From NCBI GenBank assembly GCA_964019415.1, contig OZ025871.1:3297629-3361628 (forward strand): 64,000 nucleotides of DNA, read 5' to 3'. Of the stretch, positions 35,538 to 54,059 are shown piece by piece. Each line of letters opens with the position of its first letter. Position 1 is the stretch's first letter. This DNA is from Ianthella basta (lineage: Eukaryota; Porifera; Demospongiae; Verongiida; Ianthellidae). The translations under genes were made by a program, and so were the position numbers. The notes beneath the pieces are model-generated. The model saw only the letters and a program-made list of their open reading frames with translations. It did no database searches and was not told where the DNA came from.

Positions 35538-36790
35538 TTACTCACTAGTCCTAACAACCAGTCGTAGTTTTGAATTTGCTTGTCTTGTTTTGTCAACCAC
35601 TTTCTGGGGAGGGTGTGGGTCCTTTGGTATCACCAGCTCCACCTCTATCAATGTTGTGTTATGTGCTGCTCCTTCAATGATAGCAGTGGCCACATTGGTC
35701 CACCTCAACTCACTGTCCTTGATCTTGATCCTCTTTACTGACCTGTTCACCCCGACTGCTGTTTGAACTGCCTTCAGCATGTCTGGGTCTGACACATCCA
35801 CCCCCATCACCTCATCCTCCTTTTCCAACTGCATGTGGTTAAGGAGACCGTGCTGTGTGAAAACTAACACTGCAGCAGTCTCAGACTTGACACAAAGACA
35901 CACATGAAATGAAGCTATGGAGGACATGAGGTATAGGGGAGGTGTACAGGTAAGGACAATGGACACACATTGACATAAGCAAGAAAAGCTAATAGACCAG
36001 GGGACAGAAGAGTTAAACTACAGGTCTTGCATGGCTTCAACAGTCGAGCTCATAGTGAGAACACCATTCACAGTAGTAGAAACAAGTACTCTGGACAATA
36101 CATGAAATACTAGTGTAATGTTCAGTTCTCCCTACAAACTACGTACAAAGAATACCAAACTGTAGACAAGTGAGAACTGCAAACTGCAAAGAGGAACTGT
36201 ATGAACAAGACAGATGTACATCATGGGGGCTCTCCGGAGTGAGAGGAAGGGGCCATCACCTGTTATGTGTAGTCAAGTGAATGGAGTTGGTTTCAAAGTG
36301 TGTGTAGTTTACTGATGGAAGAAACCAGTTGACATGGTGTAATGAGACAAACAGACAACACACTCAGAACTGACCTGTGGGCTTGGTGTCACTACCATCT
36401 CTTCTAGTACACATAAAGGAATCACATTACCTAACATGACTCACCTCATCGTAAATTGTGACCACCAGCTCTTCAAGGCTGGTATTCCCATTGAGACCAC
36501 TAACGATGGCTGCAATGTGCACAGGGGATAGGTTGTAGCAGTCAGTCAACTCCAGTTTCCTCAAATTGCTTGTCTTGAGGTAACTGGCAAATGTCTCCAC
36601 TTCCTCATCAACACCATCTGCAGGGGAGGGCCCGGAGACAAGTGGAAATGGAGGGAGACACAAGGTGCGGAGCTGAAGTACACATTGCAAGCTGTGGACC
36701 TAACACAAAACATACTGCACTGTCAAATATTGTCACATTTACACACATGCATAGCAACACACAATACTGGTACTGTTACATACTGTACAC

Positions 36791-36842
<52 letters not shown>

Positions 36843-39800
36843 CTGCATACCATAGTCACACCAGCCCATTGACACTTCCTTCAAGGACCTGACAGTACTC
36901 ACTGCCCTCAGCAGAGCAGCAGTAACAGAAGAGGGAAGGACACTCTTATACAGTCCCTTCACTGTCAGTTTCTCCAGTGTGGTGCACTTTGAGAGAGCAG
37001 CTTCAATAGCTGATGGGAGGGTGCCAACCTGTAAAGAAGATGGGGTCACATGCATGTCATGTGACACAAACTACAGATCAAAGTGTGCAATAAATAGCCA
37101 TTGTAGCGTAGATGAGTGTGTGTGGTGTGTGCATTTCCCACACAAACATAGTCTAGCTGCTAGCCCCTACTTTGTCATTTCATGCGGCACGTGAGATGAC
37201 AAAGTAGGGCTGGCATGCGCAGCTAGATCAACACAAACACTCCTCCAGAGACACTGCATATACAAGAAGTGACATGTCTAAAACACACCCTGCATGTCTA
37301 ACTGTGTCAACTACTCCAACTTCAACTTTTTCTCCCTGAGTCGAGTGCAGTGAGGCAGTCCCTTACACGACTGCCCCTAATGGGGTACATGCAGAGCCTC
37401 CCAACCTAGCCTCGTCCCCAGGCCCGCCCACGCTAATTATCGCGGACTGCCTGGGGACGAGGCTACTCCCAACCTTACTACATGTGCAGATGTACAGTAG
37501 GAGTTCATTTGATGTGTGGAATACAAAGTGACATGTCTCACCTTGGACACGTCCAACTTCAACTCCAACTCCAATTCCAACTCCCTGAGTTGAGTGCAGT
37601 GAGGTAGTTCCTTCAACACCTGCTCTACTACTTGGGGAGGGAGTCCAACACACAAGGTCTCTAGTGACCCTGTCCTCATTACAGCACAGATGGGTGGGAC
37701 CAGAGCAGGGTCAACTGCAAAGGATGCATAAGACAACACATTGATGGAGACTCAGTAGTTATTGGAGTTAGCAAAGCTGGAAGGACAGAAATGGGTAACT
37801 GAAGTAGGAGAGTACACCTCTGGGTATTTCCAAGAAATAGGTTAAATAGGGGTTCATACATTCAGGCCCCCATGAAAGGCGGTGATCCCCCAGTGTAGTG
37901 CTACAGGTGACAGGTTAGCTATTGTTGGTAGTGAAGTTTGATGTCCCACAATCACACTTAGCTTGGTCATGTGTTGCTATGCATGCAAGGGGGTACCAAA
38001 GGAATGACAAGATCTTATGACACTGGACAACTACTGGCTAACCACCTAGGGGGGCACCATTTGGAAAAGGCACATGGAATATGACTAAACCTCCAAAACT
38101 GACTCAGCTGTCATTTCTTCCTTCTGACTAGAGAGGTCAGCTAGAGATGTACAGACGAGGTACACATAACAATGAAACATGATCGGGGAGGGGCATAATT
38201 TAGAACAGACTGTCTGTGTGCCATGGATACAATAGAATAACAATGAAATGAGGATACTCACCGTCCTCATTGTCTAGAGCAACAGCCAATTTATCTACAC
38301 CATGTCTCCTTGCCATCCCCTCCACAGCTCCCTTGAAAACGGACTCACTGCGCCCTCTAACAATCAGCTCCCTCAGGCTGGGGTGGTGTTCCACTGATGA
38401 TGCAATGAGGTGGACATCTGAGGCAGTGAGTGACTGTGAGGGTAGACAATAGAATTGCATGACATGTTGAATACTTCACACACTGCACCTGATTCAGTCA
38501 CTCACTAGTTCTTCTAACAAAGACACTGTGTCCAGTCCGAGTGCCCTCAGATTGTACAGCTCCTTCACTAATGTCATCCAACTCTGAAGGGACAGGGTGA
38601 CATCTCTCAGCTCCAAAGAGGTCAATCTCTGACAGGTCACAAGGGACTCCACCAAAGGGTCAAGGGTAGGAGGAGCTGGAAGATGGTATGAGAACAACTG
38701 AGAGAATTCCAACACAGTCAGACATTCACAAGCAGGAGTGAGACCAGTGGACAGTAGTCATTCGTTATAGTTCTGTATCATAATGTTCTGACATATTGGT
38801 GATATATATCACCAATACTTCCACATCCTCTTGAAGGTGGAATGCTTTCATTACCATAGCAACCATCTGCTGGTTCAAGTATAGAAAAACATGGTTACCA
38901 TGGTAATGGGAGATGTTACACAGAATACCTTTGTACTGCAAACACCCTCTTCACAACACACTTCATTTTCTCTTTGAGTGGAACACTGTCCATGGATAAC
39001 TGCTGTGTATGTTATGACACATGCTACTCACAACACACCTTTCCAATCCACCTCCCCACGCAGTGTCACTTCCTCCAGTGAGCCCTTGTGGTGTGTTAGC
39101 ACATCCTACGTACACAAACAACAAAGTAAAGGGGCACTCACATGCACACATTGCTCAAATGGTGGAATGTGCACACTTTGTAGTCTAAACACACAACTGA
39201 CACACTAGCTTCTACTACTGGTACACCTCATTAAGTACAGACTCCACCCACACTGCACAGGTTGGGGGCAGTTGACATGGGACACTTTGAGACATGGGCA
39301 AATCAAGTTGATATTCCACTGTAGCATTTCAATACCTTCAAAGTGTCAAACATATCCTTGGTGTCTTCACATTCTCCTCCAAATGTCAAGCACTTGAGTT
39401 GTGTTTGCTTCAGTAGAAATTTCCCGACAGTCAACAGATCTGGAGAAAGTACGAGACAGCATAAAAAAGTCATGAAAAGATTTCCACACAATTTTGGAAG
39501 GTAAGGTGCATACATATACAGTTTGCACAACATCCATGTGGGGACCATGGACATACGTCTGTTACTAATAATCACACACAGTACATGTTTATACTTCCCA
39601 TTCCCACTTCAAATTCAAATACAAAGTGGCATTGCAAGCTGGAGGTTCCTCAGTAAAACTGACAGCCATTCAGTGTGTACAGTATAACCATCTGTTGCAT
39701 GTGTCAACCTTCTTCTTAAACAGTTACAAACAACATACTTGTACTGGACCTCAGTGGTTGAGTATAGTAATCAGAACAATACCAAAAAGCATCATTGGGA

Positions 39801-42800
39801 AGTATACGAATAAGATTATTCCAACTATCAAGTGTCCTTCTCAATCATAACACATGACAGTCAAGCAGTCATCAGTTGTAAATGGGATCAACTGCCCTTG
39901 GGATAACTTACCATCATCAACCTTCATATCTGGCAGCTCCACTCTTGTTAGTGTGGAGACATCTCCCAGCTGAGAGATAAAGCTAGTGACAGTTGATAAG
40001 TAGATACGTGTATTAAGTACAACCCTTATTCCAGCCCCTTCCACCTGCTTGCGCATGCAGTGCTGAGCGACACACCATGCTATATGTATATCAACAGGCC
40101 AGAGGCAGTGCTCATCAATCTCCACTGTTGGTCCACATGGGGACAGGATGGACTGAGCCAGCTGTTCATTGCCACTCTCTGCTACGACTTCACACAGTTC
40201 AGGAAGTGGGGTACTCCTCCTAATGCTGGGCTTCACTACTGTGTTGAGGGTCTCCAGTAGCATCCTCTGCATGCCCGAAATGCTGAGACCACTCAGTCCG
40301 CTGTACAACAGGAACATAGTCCTGTTCCTGTCATTTGCCAGAACAAAGTTTCCCACCTTGTTGTACCTCAAGGTGAGGTGTTGTCTCCAGAAGGTGACCT
40401 GCTCTTCTGGTGTCTTCTTGGCCACAGCGAGGGCCGCCATGAACTCCTGCAGGGTCAGATGCAGGAAGTGCCACGTGCAAGAGATGATCCCGAACCGATT
40501 CTGTGCTTTAACGCAGTTGAATAAGCCGTAGAAGGCACTGTCCACTTCAAAGTCGAGGTCGGAGAAAATGATGGTGTCCTTTTCGATCCCCTCCTGTGCC
40601 AATTGGATCAGTCTATTGAAGCTGGGAAAAAGTTGCATTATATCTTTGAGACTTCCAGCGTGTTCCTTCCTGCCCAATCGCTTTAGGTTGTGGTTGATGG
40701 TGTGGATGATGACACACTCGAACAACTGGTGCAGTGACAGAAGGAGTTCTGGAGAGTCGTCACCAAGGGATGTTACATAGCATACCATAAGCAACAGGAG
40801 TGGGGTGAAGCAGAGGTTCATGATGTGAGGGCGACGGGAGAGAGTCGACAGTAGCTTCTTTCCTGCTGATGGGTTAGAGGCAAAGTACTCCATGATGAAT
40901 TTCTCCACTTCTTCCCTTCCAAATCCACTGATCTCAACCCTTCTGTCCACACAGTGGTAGAGGCTCTCTGCAGCAATGGGGCGAGTGGTGACCATGAATG
41001 ATGAGTGAGGGGCAAGATGGCCAGTAATGATGTCGTGAACTAAAGACTTCTCACGCATTTCTTCTGACAGCTCATCAAAGCCATCGAATAAGAACAGGAC
41101 CCCCTGTCCTTGGTGTGCAGTAACGAAGTCAGTGACCTCTTGAACGATAGCTGCATCCCCGACAGATGTGAAGATGAGATCTTCCAGGCTCAGCTTCTGG
41201 TCCTTGGGGAGACTCCTCAAGGTGACTTGGATGACTACTTTGTAGTCCTGTGCAAAACGGCCAACTGACCAATCGTGGCACATTCGCTGGATGAGAGTGC
41301 TCTTGCCACTACCCGGTACACCTTCGACGAGCACCCGCTTTCTGGAGATACCAGTGGGAGGGGAGAAGGAGAGGATGTGTTTGTAGTCGAGTGGCCCCTT
41401 CTCGTGAGGCACCTGTCCAACGCCTCCCCTGGCCAGCTGAACTGATACTGCCTCGTCAACCCTCCCGGCTACCGGACGTCGCTGTTTAGGCTGCACCAAG
41501 TTTAACTTCACATAGTGCATGGTGGAGGAGGCCAGCAGAGGGTTGTCTTGGATGCACTCCTTGGAGTAGAAGTGGCCCAGCTTGGTACAGAATGACTGCA
41601 ACACAGTGAGGTACGTACAAAGACATGTCAACCAGACACAACCAGATGGTGTCCAAACACATGAACATGCAGTGCATGCACAGCCACAAACATGCACCAT
41701 TTGGAACGCTATAATTATAATTATTAAGGATTCACTCTGGACAGCTCCCCAGAAATATGACACACTTGCAGGAATTCATGAAAGAGGGTTCACAAGCTGT
41801 ACTGTAATGTAAAGAAACCTTTGTGGCTAAATGCAGACGTGAAAAGAGTGAAAGAGACGTCAGCAGCACTTAATCACTGCTTCCTAATAATGGAGTGCTA
41901 CATCATCAAAATGGCTGCCTTATGCAAGGTGAACATTCAGGAAGCTAAGGTCATCCTGACATGTCAAATCAACTGAGAGCATGCATTTCCTGCATTTTAT
42001 CCCTAAGGCTACAGTCACAGCAACATCAACGTTACAGTGACACCCAGTCATGTGCAGTTCCTACGCAGACTCCTTCTGTGGAGAAGAAGCTTTCTGAGGC
42101 TACAGCGTCCATTTCTTCACTTGTCGAAATCACTGCACGCAAAGCTTTTTAAACAAAAAAACAGATGGTGCCACAAAGGAACAAAATCCATTATTTTCAC
42201 TCAGGTATGACCAACTCGTCACATCGATGTTAACATTACCCAACTGTGCCATCAACGTTGTCATTTTCAATGTAGTGTGACCATGCAGGTCTAAATGTCA
42301 GTAGCAGCACTACACCATCCTCTGGTACAGCTTTATTGACAGTATATGCTTGAATGCTTTTACTGATTTCATTAAACTTGAAAAGGGGGTGTAACCCTTG
42401 AAAACCTCTTTCCCATTGTGCTGCCATGGATACATGCTAATGCACATCCATGACTGTGATGTGTGGGCTGACTGAGCAACTAGTGGCTGATGTCACATCT
42501 AGTGATACTTTCTCATTAGTGTCAAGACAATGAAGAGGATACAACACCACACTCAACTATGCCTCATGCTTCAGTAGGCTCACCTCTTGCTTATCTCCAG
42601 TTGTTGATGAGGCTGGCCCTCCATCACTTCCTCTTCCATCAACTACAGAGTGAAGGAGTTGAGAGAGTCTAGTTTGAGGCTCAAACAGCCGGCAGCTATT
42701 CCTGCCTCCATTTTTACCATTTTGTTTGAATCCACCAGAACGTGGTGGCAATATTCACAATGACTAACGCATTGTAACTAGGAAAAATACAAAGAGTGCT

Positions 42801-45350
42801 CGGGCCAACAAACAGGAGACAATTGACATGTACCTGGCTCTTAGGATAAGCTAGTAGTGAATGTCTTACTAGTGCATGGAAACATATGGAAGACAGTGGA
42901 CACATGACAGATGAGTACATGGACTCCTGGTACAAAATAATCATCTCCACTGATGGCATCATGCACTGAAGTGCACAACACCACAGCAGACATCTAGCTT
43001 TGGCAGCACCATGGACACACAAGGGAACACGCCCAGAACCATGCCATTTCAGTCCTACTAAGGTGTGTGTAAAGTCGTTTACCATTAGCGAAACAATTAA
43101 TATGTTCATACATGTTTTGTTGGCAGAAGTAACTAATTAGCTTCACTCCAAGTAAAAACCAGAATAGTCTGTTGACCAGAGCCTTCTTCCCTCCCACAAC
43201 ATGTTAAAATAATTACAATACTGTAGGGGAGGATGCAGTCTAGCTACGTGATACCATAGATCCTACGGTGAGATTAGGGAGAGTCGAAGTATGGCCACAA
43301 TAGGAGTATTCACTCAGCTCCACCACATGCATGCATGTGTGGACAACAGCTAGTTCACCATGGAGTGGATACATACAATGCAAAGGTCACAGATCCATGC
43401 AGGACAAGTGACAGAGGCCATTGTACACATGACACCAGTGTGGGTGCACGGGGCTGAAGTGTTTGCTAGCAGATAACTCAGCTCCACCTCACTTAGTACC
43501 CCAAGTTAGGGTTGAAGTGTCTGAAATGACTGAAGGGAGGATTTGATGGACTTAAACGTTTTCCCAACACACAACACAAATTGACTGAACACACTCACTT
43601 TTCGCTTTTTTGAACTCTTTTGCTTTTCTCTCCAGCTTTTTTGCTCACCCTCCATAGTTGGCACTTCGCAATATCTTCAAGAAGGTGATGAAGTCCTTGT
43701 CTTGCTTTCCCTTCAGTATTTCGATGAGTTTACCCATCTGTTCATCGTCGCCATGCTGTTTTCTCACTTGCTGTTCTTCCATTGCACTCATAAACCCACC
43801 AGCTGCCTTCTGTAACTTATCACTCAGTCCTGTGCTCATTAATACCCTCAGCTTGAGGTCCCCTTGCATGGAGACCAGTGCAGCAATGTTCCATGGACTC
43901 ATGGGATGATCTGTTGAGAAGACAAGGGCAAAGGGAGTGAATTAGAGTACCACCAGACAATTCCCTCAGCACAACAAGTCCTCCAAAACTAGATGAATGT
44001 AAAACACTGTGGGGGTGAGCGGGAGCATGCATGCAGGGGCATGTTGGTAATTAATGCCCGTGGCAGCAGGATCGCACATCAGGTCATCAAGTCAAGCCAT
44101 AACAAGCGATAGCCGTACCTATATGGTGCGAGAATGACAATGCTTGCCGAAGTAACCAAAATGAGAGGCAGTCAGGCCAGTAGCCAGGAACCACAGTTGC
44201 TCATGTACACCAGCGCTTGAAAGAGGAACAGCGTTTGCAGATGGATCAGATTATTCAATCCCTGCCAACCAGCTTTGATTGTCGCTGTCTTTGGGATATT
44301 AGCTACCTTGGCCGTCTTTGTTTGCTTCAAAGGATACACGGCCCATCATGAGTTGATTTTAGCACTTTTGGCCTCTGATACAATACGCAGATATCACCTA
44401 ACTTGTGGGTGTTGATTTTTAATGTAGAACACCAGCCTGCGAGTGTGGGTGGAACGGCAAATGTCGAGTTATCTACCAGACCCCCTTCCAGCCGTGCGAT
44501 GATGTCATCGACAAAATGGCAGCTGGAAAAGGAGCTTGGCTACGTCAGATTAAGTGTTTGGAGGTGCTGGTCAGTAATTAGTGCATGTAAGCACAGTAGA
44601 ATCGCACAGCAGCCCCTTGTATGTCATCCCTACATTTAGCAGTCTCGTACAGTGCAGGTAATCTGTGCTAGCTAGGTATACCATAAGGGCAACAGCGGGA
44701 AGCATGAAGAATATCATTGGACAAGTGGCAGCTTCAAATTGCTCAGCAACACTGTTAAAGGCAATAGGGTTAGGGTTAAGAGTAAGAGTAAACAATGAAG
44801 TGTTCACTGACCTAGGCACACCAGCAGCGTGTGGTGCAGGAGTCTAACAACTATGCTACCAGAGACTAGGGGCATGCGTGGGCAACATAATATCACATAG
44901 CTAGCTAGCTACCAGCCCAGGTGGGGTCTGGTGAGTTGGTGTCTGTGAGCAGAATTAGAGCTCAGATCATACGACCTGTCTGTGAATTAAGCACTGTTTG
45001 TATGTGCTCTATTGTACCTACATGAAGCACACACGCACACGCGCGCACGTACCTGAAGCACTGCTCAGTTGAGATGCTGTAGCCAGAGCGCCAGAGGGTG
45101 CTGGCGGGGACTCGCTCCTCTCTTCCTCCCCTGTAAAAGACTTGCTGGGAGTGGGAGAACGACCGTCAAACGTGGGAAAGGATGGGATAGGTGGAGAGCG
45201 TACTCCTCCTGTCTGGTCTACCCCAGCGGACAAGGACTCCTCGTCCTCTCCAGCTCGTGGCGGTGTCCTAGCAGGTTTGGCTGCAGGGGGTAGTTCCTCC
45301 TCACCACGCGTACGGCGCCGCCTGCGCCAAGACGAAAACTTCTGACCCAT
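35538..45350 (-). CDS. NLR-type innate-immune receptor: CARD-like, NACHT, LRR
   Basis: Exons read downward: 45350-45053, 43910-43649, a small exon ending 42584 (start uncertain, perhaps 42668), 41595-39912, 39439-39336, 39105-39039, 38675-38506, 38433-38262, 37714-37542, 37028-36851, 36617-36445 and 35852-35538. All other phases agree; about 1226 aa. The start MGQKFSS followed by five arginines fits N-myristoylation plus a basic membrane anchor, then a Ser/Pro-rich linker. Exon 2 resembles a CARD (LSDKL, FITFLKILRSANY). The big exon is a NACHT ATPase: GVPGSGKST Walker A (about 41296-41322) and LFLFDGFDEL Walker B (about 41070-41100). The last eight exons carry LRR-like lines (LTSLELRD, LRKLELTDC). 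Expected role: cytosolic danger sensor that oligomerises through NACHT; the ligand is unknown. Confidence 0.8.
36788..36839 (-). repeat. (CA)n tract in an NLR intron
   Basis: Dinucleotide run directly after the donor of the exon ending at 36851 (on the minus strand it reads GT repeats). Confidence 0.9.
37315..37370 (-). pseudogene. Partial duplicate of an NLR LRR exon
   Basis: The words CTCCCTGAGTCGAGTGCAGTGAGG match the end of the LRR exon at 37542-37714 with a few changes, and the copy then breaks off. It lies in the next intron and is not needed by the gene model. Confidence 0.6.
37408..37464. mobile_element. 57-bp hairpin element
   Basis: Perfect 16-bp inverted ends AGCCTCGTCCCCAGGC and GCCTGGGGACGAGGCT. 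CCCAACCT stands just outside the left end and again a few bases past the right end. Confidence 0.65.
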
Positions 45351-45359
45351 TTGCAGTCA

Positions 45360-45594
45360 CAGCATTAAGGCTACCCGCGAGAGATCGACAGTTTGTTCTG
45401 AGCCCGTGCTCCAGGGCAGGAGCGAAAGGGTGGGCCGCTTAGGCTAGGACGCACACAGATTGTCCCTATGACGTCAGCCTGTCACTCCCCTCTTCTAGCC
45501 CCTCCCCGGCCCCCGTTCGTAGTCCATGACTTCCGGAAAATGGCCGCTACAGATACACAGCGCGCCAGACTAACCTGCACCGGATTATTATAGC
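45360..45594. promoter_or_regulatory. GC-rich, possibly bidirectional promoter
   Basis: TGACGTCA (45469-45476) is a full CRE palindrome. ACTTCCGG (45529-45536) is an ETS-type site and AAAATGGCCGC (45537-45547) resembles a YY1-type site. No TATA is seen. It lies just upstream of the NLR start (minus) and of the ankyrin remnant (plus). The sites are exact matches; use is inferred. Confidence 0.5.
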
Positions 45595-46350
45595 ATGCAT
45601 AAGCTTAAGAAGGAGGAGGAACGGTTACTACTTGCTGATGTGATGCTTTTGACCAACACTTTAACAGGTACCATTAGCCCTGTATGTGGAGTGGTGTGGA
45701 GGAAGAGCTCACTCACCCACTGGTAGTATTTACTCTGAGGTCCAGTGTTGCCACGTCCCTGAGAGAACACCATGCAGCAGCTGTCTGGTGCGACCATCCC
45801 GAAGTTGGACACATCCAGCCAGTTCATAGAGGAGTTTGATCCACAGCAGCAGAACTGGTAGGGGTAGAGAGAGGTGGAGGTGATGGGCATGAGAGGGGAT
45901 AACACTGACAGTGGCTAGTGTCTAAACACTGGAAAATCAACTGGAACTGGAACAATGAGCAGGATGATGAGGGCAGGACAGCCCTGATGTTGGCTGTGGA
46001 GAGAGGGCATAGTGCTGTTGTAGCTGAACTGGTGAAGGTAGGAACAGATATTAGCCTCAAGGACAAGAAGGGGATGACTGCTGCTCAGCTGGCAAAGAAC
46101 TATGACATGGTTGACCAACTGGTTAGGAATGTAGATCGCCTGTTGAGGGAGGATCGCAGCTACATTCTCTGGCATGCGTGTGATTCTGGTGACCTGAGCA
46201 TGGTGCAGTCTGTCATTGAAGCAGGTTGTGATGTGGACCATATTCACAAGGGTTAGACCCCAGTGATGATGGCAACACTGAGAGGCCATGATATCGATGG
46301 TAGTGTCACAGAGTTGATCTTGGCCAATTGTGATGTGAATTTCACAGTTA
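45595..46350 (+). pseudogene. Ankyrin-repeat gene remnant
   Basis: From about 45960 the frame reads DDEGRTALMLAVERGHSAVV and then LWHACDSGDLSMVQSVIEAG, clear ankyrin repeats, until a TAG at 46254-46256. The same frame then continues with TPVMMATLRGH and a further repeat up to about 46350. There the DNA changes to P450 3'-flank sequence, removing the rest. Possible upstream exons are 45595-45667 (a short charged peptide) and about 45770-45860 (ending FDPQQQN). Stop plus truncation suggest a dead gene, unless the repeats are spliced differently. Confidence 0.6.
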
Positions 46351-47600
46351 GTGTACTTTATAGTGATTTTGCGAGCACTATAAATTTAGAAAGATTTAAC
46401 CAAGCAAAGATTTCCTACTGGACTGTAGCTATGTTTTGTGCTTGCACTTGCACTGTTCTAATGTGCTGGGGAGGTATCGTAGCTGATGAAATTGCTTTCC
46501 TCTGAGTTTTTGACTGCTCACGCTGCTGACTGCTCAAGTTCATTAGATGGATGCAACTGCAAGTTGTCCATTAATTGCTCACTTGACATGGTGCTATCAA
46601 TAGAACTCTACAGCTTTGACTATTCTGTGCCAGTGCCTCAATTCTTGATGAATATATATAGAATGACAATTGTTGTTACAGTACTTCTTCAATCTGGCAA
46701 CCACACCTTGCGCTAGCGCTTCTCTGGAGAAAGCAGAAGAGGATACCTAGTTTATGCTTTGATATGCTCAGCCTAGCTGGCTAGTAATATTTTCTATGCT
46801 AGATAGACATGAACTGATTCATCCTATACAAATAGTTGAGAGGGGCCAATAGAGCCTAATATCCTACTAACAGTCCGTGCCAGTTCTTGCCAGTGCTGGC
46901 ATGGTGTAAGAGTCCTTCAGTGTTATATGGTACCAATTAACTAAGTTCATCATGTGCCAGGCACACTGGGGCAACTGTCCCTGTGCAGCACTGAACATAT
47001 GTATACAGGGAAAATAACAGAGTCGTAGGGTATATCAAGAGTCTCATATATAGAGTATAGTATTATGTCAAGTTTAGGTTAAGGTGCTGAGGCATCAGCA
47101 GCATCCTGTACTGAGAAGAATTGGTTTTGAGTTGAAGGCAATATAGTCCTCAAGGTGAGTCATCACAGAATGAATTAAACAATAAAACAGAGCACGGGCA
47201 TTGCAGCTAGTTATAACATAATGCAATGAATTGGAACCTCTCTAAGATGGTCACTGTGTTAACTAGGCAGCCACCTTTCTAAAACACCCGGCCTCCCTGT
47301 AATCCATGTACACTCCTCTCCATAGTCTCAAATAGCTGTAAAACATTGCAGTCTACCTCTGTAGAGCATCCATGTCTTTAAGGTCATTTAGAAATGGCCC
47401 ACAGGTGGCTGTCTTAAGACAAGTTACACTGTAATGGTTTGGTGCAATCTTTCTCTCAATAGCTACCTAGTATAGTAACATACATATAAGGAATAATAAG
47501 TAGAATTATGATTTGTTGAGACCAAAGCAATAGTGTTTTCTTACTATCACGAGAGTTACTAAGGCAATAGTTAAAAGCATGGCAACTTGATATGAGTGAA
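46350..47600 (+). repeat. P450 3'-flank repeat, copy 1
   Basis: Resembles the DNA after P450 gene C (53640-53960), and 46640-47600 is nearly identical to 58500-59339 continued at 63883-64000. It implies that another P450 3' end once stood here. No gene inside. It preserves the empty target site of the LTR element near 47440-47455. Confidence 0.75.
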
Positions 47601-47845
47601 GATCAAGGAAACCTTAAAGGGGGAGTGAGAACCTGCCATGTGGCTACCATGGTAATACATGTTGTGGGAAGTACACATAGCATATAGCTATAACTACCAC
47701 TACTACTACTCACATCCTATACGTGGTGCTTGTGCAGTGATGTCCCAGTGTTTTAAAGAGTGCTTTTAGCATTTTTGTGCTTTACATCATCTTTATATGC
47801 ATGCATTTCCCCAATACTTGCTTGTATTAGAGACTCTGAATGATT

Positions 47846-53539
<5,694 letters not shown>

Positions 53540-54059
53540 TACAATGTAGAGTACATAATATCACAACCATACTGTGAAACAGGCTAGTAGAGATCTTTTG
53601 TTTTTGTGCACAAAGCTAGAGTGGTACTGTTGTTTTCTGGAGTGGACACCAATCGCAACTGTACTGTTCTAGTGTGCAGGGGAGGATCTCAACTGGTGAC
53701 ATTGTTGCATTTGTGCTGCTACACTCTCGACTGTGCATGGAAGTTGATTGGATGGTTGTGACTACAAGTTGCCATTAATTGATTATGTGACATGCTTCTA
53801 ATAAAAGATGTCTATAGCTTCAATTATTCTGCACTAGGCCATAAATCTGGATAACTCAAATGACAAAATAATGTTACTTCTTCACTCTGGCAATCATGCC
53901 ATTTTTATCCAGAATGCAGACGGGAATACCAAATTGATACTTTGATATGCTTTAATACATTGTCAACACTATAATTAGTGCTGTACTAGATGTGAGGTCC
54001 AATCGGGCGTAATTCATTACCCTGATCGCAAATTATTGTAGATGGATAGATTGATAAGA
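53540..54059 (+). repeat. 3' flank of P450 gene C
   Basis: Shares words with 46420-46700 and 58310-58640, for example GGCTAGTAGAGAT and ACTTCTTCACTCTGGCAA. No gene. Confidence 0.6.

Noticed and set aside
41596-41763. N-terminal extension of the NACHT frame upstream of 41595
   Set aside because: A clear acceptor (GTGTTGCAG) precedes 41595 and the extension is Cys-rich low-quality sequence that fits intron.
44766-44795. Telomere-like TAGGGTTAGGGTTA
   Set aside because: Only about two units; too short to mean a telomere or fusion. The same holds for the AGGGTTAGG near 33279.
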